Shown: positions 19,821 through 26,305 of the stretch, one piece after another
How positions within the stretch are numbered: position 1 is the stretch's first letter
Layout of the letters: every line of letters begins with the position of its first letter
DNA from: Chara braunii
Lineage: Eukaryota; Streptophyta; Charophyceae; Charales; Characeae
DNA length: 26,305 nucleotides
Assembly (NCBI GenBank): GCA_003427395.1
Contig: BFEA01000160.1
Coordinates: 1,611,308 to 1,637,612 of the forward strand
Reading direction: 5' to 3'
Notes under the pieces: generated by a model
What the model was told of the DNA's origin: nothing
Databases searched by the model: none
Seen by the model: only the letters and a program-made list of their open reading frames with translations
Program-made: the position numbers and the translations under genes

Positions 19821-20235
19821 ACAAGAAGGTCATGATAACAAAACAAAAATCCCCCTATGGAAATATGTATATACAGGTTTTGCATGTCCTTCCCCTTTAA
19901 GGAACCGCAGAGGTACCTGGCTTCTAAGATATAAAGGAACCCTCCGATAAAAATGCGCGTCCCCCTAGCAGAAGAAATACCGATTGAAAAAAAAAGGGAG
20001 GGATGCAGCTTCCATGTAATTACGAATGCTTGTCCCGCTTTGATTTCACCGCTTGTAGATTCAACACTTCTTCGTGCAGGAGGGGCTATTTATTCGGTTT
20101 CAGTGAGGTTGTTATCCCTCTCAGATGGTTGACTACCACTGGGGAGATAGCGCTGAAACATCTTGAACGCTCCTCTCTCAACGGTAGTCGACCCTACGTA
20201 GCGTGCACTCTTCGTTTGCTCTCTCTCTCTCTCTC

Positions 20236-21057
20236 GCGGTAAGCCCTTGGTGGTAATTACATTCAATTTTCGATAGTCAATGCAACGCGGACTGTCCCGT
20301 TTCGTTTCAGCACGAGGACCACAAGGAACGACCACAGACCTAGGGAGGGTTCTACCCATCCTAGACGCTCGAACTCCCGTACCCTTTCCAAGGCTAGTTG
20401 GCGTTCCTTTAATGAGTAGCGGTACGATGGACAGTGTATTGGGGCATGGTCCCCGGTATCGATCGCATGCCTTATCAGGTGCGTCAGCCCGATGTCGTGA
20501 AGATGGATACTGACCGCCTCGGGGTAAGTCCGTATTACTGCAAGAAGGAGGCGTCGATATTCGCTAGGTACATGGGGAGGTAACTCGATACCGATGTTCC
20601 CATTAGGAAGGGAGACCGTTGATGTGATAGTTGAGACCCGGGCGGTTTCCTCCGGGGAGGCTCCGAATAAGGAGTTGTCGGTTTTCACCGAAAGTACGGT
20701 GACTATGAGTTGATTGTCCGCCTGACTTAACGGTTCCTTTTTCGTTTCGCTTTCTCCCTCAAGTTCGGTTTCGACCGAGGGTTCTACTGAAAATGCCTCT
20801 AGGAGTTCTCTCGAGCCCCATGCGTTTTCAAGGGTCTTGGGTTGAAATGCTAACCCCTCATCCAGGAGCCTTGCGGCCTTGGCGTCGGTGAGTAGGGGTC
20901 GCGGGGACTTGAAAGACCGATCACATAGCGCCTTAAGCTCGACAAATCTCTCCGGGAGGGGGTCCGTTCTGAGATACAGGGACGCAGGGGGTTCCGAGAA
21001 GTCGATTATCTGCGAAACCCTCAACAACAGTTCCCCTCTCATGATAGTGGAGAACAT
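20236..21057 (-). pseudogene. Protease-RT linker and N-terminal reverse transcriptase (truncated)
   Basis: A 264-codon open frame (21057-20263), the longest uninterrupted one in the element, covers an acidic linker and then the start of a Ty3/gypsy RT from residue ~190. It reads HAIDTGDHAPI, SLKERQLALERVREFERLGWVEPS and VVLVLKRNGTVR, matching the family pattern for the fingers region. A one-base shift near 20280 moves the next motif, CIDYRKLNVIT, into the neighbouring frame. The text stops at KGLP (20236) against a (CT)n tract. The palm with the YxDD active site is absent, so the copy cannot copy RNA into DNA. The ATG at 21057 is probably internal to a Pol polyprotein, not the native start. 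Confidence 0.88.
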
Positions 21058-21093
21058 TTGAGACCAACTAGACTCGCTCTGGATTATCCCTGT

Positions 21094-21895
21094 TCACACG
21101 TGCCGCCAAGGTTGGCAGACCAGGTCTTGAATTCGTATCGGATATCGGTCGGGTTCGTCCGAATCCTCGGTTCCTATTGTGGGTCTTTCTTCGCTCGTTG
21201 GTAACCATCGAATTATGTTAACCCTGCGAACCTCGGTGGAAATGCGAGGTGCTGGCTGCGCGCGTACAAGCATAGCCAGCCTCATGGGTATCGTTTGGGG
21301 CTTAGGATGGGCCGAGGTGAGCACCATCTTAGAACTGTCAAAATGCATTCGCGCCCCAACCGCCGCCTACCACGGGTTTCCTTGGAGCACGTCATACGAC
21401 TGTACATCCAATACAATCGCATCACCGCCCGCCCGACTCTTATACGAACATCCATAATTCGTCCTTTGCAATGAATTGTCCTTTGTGGCATACATACAAC
21501 TCGTCGGGTCGTAGGGTCTGAACCTGTTTTTCCCGCCCCAAACGCTTCGTCAGACTCCAAGAGACACACCTCGCGACGCTCTTCCAGGTAATTGGATAAG
21601 CTCGAAGAAACATCTCGGGTTTCTCCAGCGGTAGGTCCACGGCATGGATCATTCTGACCCGGTTGGCCTTGTGGGTTTTCGAGGTTGATGGTTGAGCCTT
21701 GATGGCCGCCGACGGATCATTGATCGTCATCTTTTTACCCCTTCGGCCTTCCTCGAACTGGCGCCGGTTCTTTAGTCACCTCTCAATCAATTTTTCAATA
21801 GCAGCCTCTGAAATGGTCAGGAGGTAGGGAATAGGTACTAGTATCCGTAGGTCCAGAGCATTCAGGGCATCTAGTACGTCGATTTGGTCGTCCTT
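21094..21895 (-). pseudogene. Protease region of Ty3/gypsy pol, frameshifted
   Basis: A frame from about 21895 to 21440 reads DALNALDLRILVPIPYLLTI, then EKLIER, a TGA, then NRRQFEEGRRGKKMTINDP. Frame changes between 21600 and 21430 lead to a retropepsin-like end, VLDVQSYDVLQGNPW, a TAG, then AAVGARMHFDSSKMVLTS (about 21420-21325). This corresponds to the family's conserved 'D.ILG..WL' region near the C-terminus of the aspartic protease, which cleaves Gag-Pol. The catalytic D-T/S-G was not located. The position between Gag and RT is as expected. Confidence 0.6.
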
Positions 21896-23079
21896 GACGT
21901 GGGGTCTTCGAATCGGGGTCTCCACAGTCCTAAGTTGCTTTCGTTGGTAACACACGGGGTATGGTGGATTACGCCAATGGTCCCGGGTTCGAGCATCGCA
22001 GCCGCCAGATATTGATTGATCCCAATTTCGGCGGCTGCCGGGGCCACCATGGATGTGGTCCCTGCATCCATGATTGCTGTTACCCGCCCTTGTCTTGCGG
22101 CGGTTGGGGCTGCCAACGGGATCAGGGATAGACCGACAATCCCTACCCAGGCCCGGGGCCGAGGACAGTCCTTGGCCAAGTGGTCAGGCTGATTACAATT
22201 ATAGCATCGCATAGGCTGAGTAGCTTCGACCACAACAGGTCGAGGTAGCGTTGTTCCTGCGGTTGTGGTCACTGACTGTCTCTGGGCCACCACCGCCCTC
22301 TGCCTCTGCAAGCTTGAACAAACGCTGTAAAAGGCGCCACAACCGTCACAAGTTGTGCGGCCATGTCTTTCATCGAGGGTCCATCTACGTCCCGTCCTCC
22401 TTGCGTCTGTATGGGCCGTCGGGAGGCCGAGGAAGAAGATGGGGCTCTTCGGTCCAGATTCTTCTGGGCCGGTTCTAATCCGAAGAGGTCTTCGAACATC
22501 TGGGCCTTAGCAGAATAGCTGTAGCGTCGAACACCCGAGGGGTCATCCTTGTCGGATTCCGAGTCCAACCCCACATCGTAGTTTTCTTTTCCATCTTTGA
22601 TAACATACTGAATTAGTTCGGTCAAGGTATGTTCAATTGGGTTGCATTTCTTACAGATCTTTATACGCAATCGGGAATCAGATAATCCCTGAACAAAATC
22701 GTTTCGCACCATCTTCTCATCTACCCTAGAGCGTTCAGCCAAGTAGGTGAAGCGCTCCACGTACCTAGCCAGAGTCTCATGGGGTTGTTGCGTACATTCC
22801 TTGAATAGGTATAAACACTACCCCGGTGCAATGTGATCAAAGCGTTTGAGAAATTTTCTCTGGAAGGTGGGCCAATTGGTATAGAGGTTTTGTCTATACC
22901 ATTCAAACAACTGGTCAGATCTGGTCCGTCTAACCCGGAGCCTTCACGGCCGCCAGCCAGGTGCGTGGGTCCGTTTCATCTTCGAAGAAGATGGGAACTT
23001 CGAAGGGAGGAGGAACAAAGTACAGGAGATGGTCGGCCAATCCCGCATGATTATCCACTCCCTGTTTTGGTTCCACCAT
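21871..23079 (-). pseudogene. Gag: capsid region and CCHC zinc knuckle
   Basis: The ATG at 23079-23077 follows the PBS by about 180 bp and opens a frame ending at TAG 22930-22932, including VPIFFEDETDPRTWLAAVK. A one-base shift then gives the retrotransposon-Gag core (DQLFEWYRQNLYTNWPTF, FLKRFDHIAPG), a TAG at 22818-22820, LYLFKECTQQPHETLARYV, RFTYLAERSR and an acidic linker (to ~22270). Another frame (22311-21871) carries a CCHC knuckle at 22165-22206: Cys36, Cys39, His44, Cys49 in CYNCNQPDHLAKDC. Capsid assembles the particle and the knuckle binds RNA. At least two stops and two frame changes make it a pseudogene. Confidence 0.88.
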
Positions 23080-23256
23080 GGCGCGGGGTTGGTTTCGCTA
23101 CCGCCCTTTTGGTTGGTTGTGGTTAACGTTTGCGGGGCAGCAGTGCTTGGTCGCCAGCCTATCCGTAAGTTAAAAAAAAAAGGTCTATACAAACAATAAG
23201 AGAGTTCAACGAAATGGAAAGCTGCCCCAAGGAGACCTCGGAGCCGAAACAAATCA

Positions 23257-23268
23257 GTTATGATACCA
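23257..23268 (-). promoter_or_regulatory. Primer-binding site, initiator tRNA-Met type
   Basis: On the minus strand TGGTATCATAAC starts two bases after the 5' LTR. The first eight bases and two of the next four match TGGTATCAGAGC, the usual plant LTR-element complement of the initiator tRNA-Met 3' end. Reverse transcription is primed here. Confidence 0.75.
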
Positions 23269-23270
23269 AC

Positions 23271-24605
23271 CTCACGCCCCCCGTGGCGTCCCGTATGTTG
23301 GACGCCGATCAGAGTAGTTAGGGGTGTGGTCGAGGATTTTTTGTCGTGGGGGTTGTGTCACCCAGGCAAAACGGGGGACTCTTGCTTCAGGCCGAGGTGC
23401 CTAGTCAGGGGTTTGAACTGTCATTGGGGGCGAAGAACGGGAGAACGGTGCCCTACGACACGACCATCATCACACAGACGAAAACAAAAGGCGAGGGGAG
23501 GAAAGAAAAGAAAAAAAGCCGGCAGGGACCGGGTTCCGTTCCCTGAGGCGCCGGGCTCGCACGACCTGTGGGGGCGGAGGCCCCAGAATCGGGTTTCAGG
23601 CCTGTGTGTCTGACTCGTCAAGCCCGTGCCGCCGGCACGGCGCGGGGATGCCCGGGATCGGGCCGGTCGAGGGAACCCAGGTTCGAAAATGGGTCGGGAG
23701 CATGCCCGCTTTGTGGGAGAGCTCGGGGAATCGAGCGGCCCCTTCGTACTCCAGGACTACGTAGCACGGGGAACGTGTTCTCGCCCCTTCATGTTCGCGC
23801 GTTCGCGCGAACAGCTCGCGAAGATGTTCGGGCGAACATATTTTTTTTTCGTAAAAAAAATAATAATAATAAAAAATAAAAACATTTTGGTTTTTGATTT
23901 TTAACTCATGATTGGTTACGAATTTGAACATGGAACATGACTCCAAGAGAAAAGTTGCTTGTTTTATTATTTTACATAACATATATTTTTTTTCAGATTT
24001 TTTTGAGAACTTTTTTTTTTTTTTTTTTTTTTATGTTCGCGTTCGAAGGGTTTTGGGCGCTTGTTCGCGTTCGGGCGAACATGTTCGCGTTCACCTCCGA
24101 ACGCGAACACGGTGCTACGTAGCCCCAGGACTAGTTGTTGTCATGAGCACGAGTCTCCCTTGCGGCACCAATGCCAATTAAATCGAGGCCACCACGTTGC
24201 GTGTGTGGCTGAGTAGGGCAACACTGTGAGGTCGATGTAGGGTAGGATTAAAGGAGGGGAAGAAAACTGCTCAATCAACACGAACCCAACTTCCTCCTAC
24301 ACGACACGCGCGGGCCGGGTTGTAAAGATGGATTGTCTCAATGCGCCGTAGTATGCTCCGCATGTCCGCATCGCAGTATACACCATCGTCATCTGCGATC
24401 GGGAAGGGCGGGAGCGTGCTGCGACGTTTTGAGACAAAGTCCGAGCTCGGGCCACAACCCGCGCTCCCGTTCGTCGAGATGAGACCTGACTCCATGCAAA
24501 GACCGACGAATGTCACCGAAAAGGGCGTGCCCCGCTCTCTTCCTTTGCCTCTCTATCTTGTGGCATCAACCCGAACGTGGGGTCGGGGATCCCGGTGTCG
24601 GGGCA
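23271..24605 (-). repeat. 5' LTR of the Ty3/gypsy element (interrupted by a MITE)
   Basis: This matches 11839-12973. Without the 366-bp MITE and its duplication it is ~961 bp. The minus-strand start is TGCCCCGACACCGGGATCCCC and the end lies two bases before the PBS. As 5' LTR it would have carried the element's promoter; I could not place a TATA box with confidence. Confidence 0.85.
23759..24124. mobile_element. MITE with GTTCGCG subterminal repeats, inserted in the 5' LTR
   Basis: The direct repeat CCAGGACT lies on both sides (23751-23758 and 24125-24132), while the other LTR has it once. The ends are inverted (ACGTAGCAC...GTGCTACGT). Subterminal TTCGCG and CGAACA words surround an AT-rich core with a long T run (24011-24032). 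There is no ORF. An 8-bp duplication again points to hAT. Confidence 0.8.
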
Positions 24606-24890
24606 GAAACGCTTACAAGGGTATCTGCCGGCGTTTTGACGGCTCGCGGGAAGACGTCGTTCTATCCGTAAGCTAACGGGGTGTCGGTAAGCGAGTAAAA
24701 GACAAAGTAAAGATAATCCGCCGCGGCGCGGCAAAAGATTTCATGGGTATCCCAACCCCCTGTACATATTTACATTTCTTTTCTTATCGGGTATTGACCC
24801 CGCGTCTGTCTTTTCAAAATCTGTTACTCAGACTCTAGGGTTGGGCACCCAAGTGGTTGTAGATAGGGCAGTTGACGCTACAAAGACATA
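24606..24890. other. Unassigned 5' flank of the retrotransposon
   Basis: No gene or repeat is recognised. A small GC palindrome (CCGCCGCGGCGCGG) lies at 24719-24732. Confidence 0.4.
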
Positions 24891-24899
24891 TCGCGGTGG

Positions 24900-25540
24900 A
24901 AACTACTAAAGGAAGGAAGCCGCAACGACAGGGACGTCGGGGCTACCATTCCCCTTCGCCCCCATTATCAAAGCGACACACTATGACCTAAACAAAAGGT
25001 CGCCGCGTGGCCCGTCGGCCGCGCAATTCAGGGTCCATCGGAGGAAAAGACCAACATCAGAAATACCTGAAGCACGACTGAGACGTAGGAGAAATGGGGA
25101 AGTCTAAGAGAGAGACGCTCGAATTAAAAGCCTATCCGAGAAGATTATCGGAAAAGGACCTACCCCACCGCAACCCCTATAGGACTCAACCCCGCTCCTA
25201 CGCCGTGTATGTGCGGGCCGTGCCATTTGGGTGTCTAGGTAATATGACAGGAAGCCGCGAAGTTAGGCGCGTCGGGACCAATCATTCCCCGACGTTCCTA
25301 TCGGTAGGACAATGTGAGACAACCTAAAGAGAATGGGGTACCGGCTGCGCGATTCAGAGCTCGACGGTTGAAAACGACCATGTCGGACAATGGGCTGGAG
25401 GCGGCATAATAACGGGGAAAACTAAGAGTTGGAGTTGAAAATTTATCTACAAATACCCACTGGTGAGAACACACCCTACCTGAAATTCTATGGGCCTAAC
25501 CCCGCGCCTACGACATACCATGCTACGCTGCTAAGGCTCG
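24900..25540. repeat. Diverged ~325-bp direct tandem repeat
   Basis: Matching blocks occur in the same order twice. GGAAGCCGC is at ~24917 and ~25252. CGCGCAATTCAGGG (~25020) pairs with TGCGCGATTCAGAG (~25345). GGGAA--CTAAGAG is at ~25095 and ~25418. CTCAACCCCGCTCCTACG (~25185) pairs with CCTAACCCCGCGCCTACG (~25495). Similarity is moderate and no coding frame is conserved. Confidence 0.55.
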
Positions 25541-25602
25541 GAGGGTGTGTGAGTGGTGACGAAGGTGAGGGGGGGGGATGCCACGGGGTTGTTGGCGTTG
25601 CG

Positions 25603-25938
25603 CCTGGCGCAACCACTCATATGGAGGTGGTGCCCCTACTCACACAATAGAAGAGGCCAGCCCAGTCGGTTTAGATGGCGGACAACTCAGTCTTAGACAC
25701 AGGGATCGAACCCGCGCACCTACAAAATGACGGGTTAGCTCCTTTTCGAAGGCGGAAAAGCAAGGAGCCGCCTGGCGCAACCACTCATATCGAGGTGGTG
25801 CCTATACTCACACAGGAGTAAAGGCTAGCCCAATTGGTTTGGGCAGCAGACTATTAAGTAACAGATACAGGGATCGAACTTGCGCACCAGCGATCGACGG
25901 GCTGGCTCCTTTTTGAGGAGCAGAAGAGCGCGCAGAGT
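25603..25938 (+). repeat. Two tandem 168-bp tRNA-like (SINE-like) units
   Basis: CCTGGCGCAACCACTCATAT begins units at 25603 and 25771. Each contains a pol III A-box-like D arm (CAGCCCAGTCG 25658-25668; TAGCCCAATTG 25826-25836, a full TRGYNNARNNG match). About 36 bases on lies a B-box-like GATCGAAC (25704-25712 fits GWTCRANNC; 25872-25880 misses the last base). In unit 2 GCCC/GGGC can form the D stem. The T stem and acceptor do not fold properly, so this is not a functional tRNA. The reverse complement also contains GTTCGATCC, so orientation is not certain. Confidence 0.45.
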
Positions 25939-26265
25939 TTTCTGCCGCCTGATATGGGGTATCCCACGGACAGGATCCTCCGCGGCACGACCGTTCGGAA
26001 AAAGGAAGCAACTCCGAAAATTTCCGCTTCTCTCCGCGACTTCTGGCGGATTCGAGCTCTGGGCAGCGGGATAGGAGAGCCCGAGACCGTTGGGAGGAGG
26101 AACTAAGGGGAACGAAAACGAGATGTCAAAAAAGGAAACGAACAGGATTTTCTTGGAATGATCGCGCAAACGGGGGACTCGAACTGCGGGCCGCGGCGTG
26201 AAGGGAGCCAAAAACGCGTTAAAACAAAAACGGGGGGGGACTAAGAAAAAACAAAAACAAGAGGG

Positions 26266-26305
<40 letters not shown>
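26266..26305. repeat. Terminal poly-A run
   Basis: Forty A residues close the window, preceded by A-rich text with a G8 run. It may be a retroposon tail or simply the low-complexity point where the contig ended. 25939-26265 holds no recognised gene. Confidence 0.9.

Larger units (their letters stand above)
18437..20235. other. 1.8-kb block replacing the RT catalytic core
   Basis: RT text stops at 20236 after DYRKLNVITTKGLP, and RNase H text starts at 18430. About 280 codons normally lie between (YxDD active site, thumb, connection). None is found here. The block holds a GC hairpin, G-rich and poly-A/T tracts, (TTGA)n, a foldback, (CA)n, (AT)n, (AAAT)n and about 400 bp of unassigned DNA (19823-20215) ending in (CT)n. 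It looks like deletion combined with insertion of filler, or a misjoin. I see no gene in it. Confidence 0.7.
11839..24605 (-). mobile_element. Degenerate Ty3/gypsy LTR retrotransposon (complete outline, inactive)
   Basis: Two direct repeats of ~960 bp once later insertions are removed flank gag, protease, RT, RNase H and integrase remnants in the Ty3/gypsy order (integrase after RNase H). A TGGTATCA primer-binding site adjoins the 5' LTR on the minus strand. The gag start is about 180 bp inside it. The element spans ~12.8 kb including insertions. Domains carry in-frame stops and frameshifts, the RT core is missing, the RNase H catalytic Asp is Asn, and the integrase lacks its third acid, so it cannot be autonomous. 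LTRs start TG at the high-coordinate edge, but a CA end, a 5-bp target duplication and a polypurine tract were not identified, so boundaries are good to a few bases at best. Confidence 0.85.

Noticed and set aside
11826-24610. 5-bp target-site duplication of the LTR element
   Set aside because: The flanks (CAAGG-like before 11839, GAAAC after 24605) do not match; boundaries may be off or the flanks have decayed.
25826-25900. A functional tRNA gene
   Set aside because: A- and B-box-like motifs and a D stem exist, but the anticodon, T and acceptor stems do not pair.
26161-26210. tRNA T-arm-like GTTCGAGTC on the minus strand
   Set aside because: There is a B-box match only; no A box or cloverleaf could be found.

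Overview
The window looks like repeat-rich intergenic DNA from a large eukaryotic nuclear genome. A green-plant (streptophyte) source is the most economical guess, because it holds a Ty3/gypsy element with a primer-binding site like initiator tRNA-Met and hAT-like MITEs with 8-bp target duplications; the sequence alone does not fix the species. I find no intact host gene, rRNA or functional tRNA. The window begins in (AG)n and ends in 40 A residues, as a whole contig that broke in low-complexity DNA would.

Layout. 1-2200: AG microsatellite, palindromic motifs, and a decayed minus-strand coding remnant, possibly LINE-like. 2225-2755: an extremely C-rich minisatellite. 2756-5160: mostly unassigned, with one MITE (4150-4424). 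5161-6060: about eight monomers of ~120 bp, partly duplicated as a 298-bp dimer. 6329-8569: eleven dispersed stem-loops that share a constant loop but have different, mutually complementary arms, interrupted by two MITEs. 8570-11838: unassigned, with CAA/CAC-rich, pyrimidine-rich and low-identity repeated stretches.

11839-24605 is one degenerate Ty3/gypsy LTR retrotransposon on the minus strand. Its 5' LTR lies at high coordinates and carries a MITE; the 3' LTR lies at low coordinates and carries a library artefact. Reading on the minus strand: PBS, gag (capsid region and a CCHC knuckle), protease region, N-terminal part of RT, a 1.8-kb block of microsatellites and a foldback that replaces the RT catalytic core, RNase H, a PHD-like zinc segment, integrase, and a long unidentified post-integrase ORF. 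Every domain carries stops or frameshifts and catalytic residues are missing, so the copy is dead. The LTRs differ by roughly 10% by eye, which fits an old insertion.

24606-26305: diverged tandem repeats of ~325 bp, two tandem tRNA-like (SINE-like) 168-bp units, and the terminal poly-A.

The most unusual natural signal is the covarying stem-loop array. The most important technical signal is a perfect 38-bp Nextera junction adapter at 12733-12770 flanked by an exact 132-bp duplication, which is an assembly artefact.
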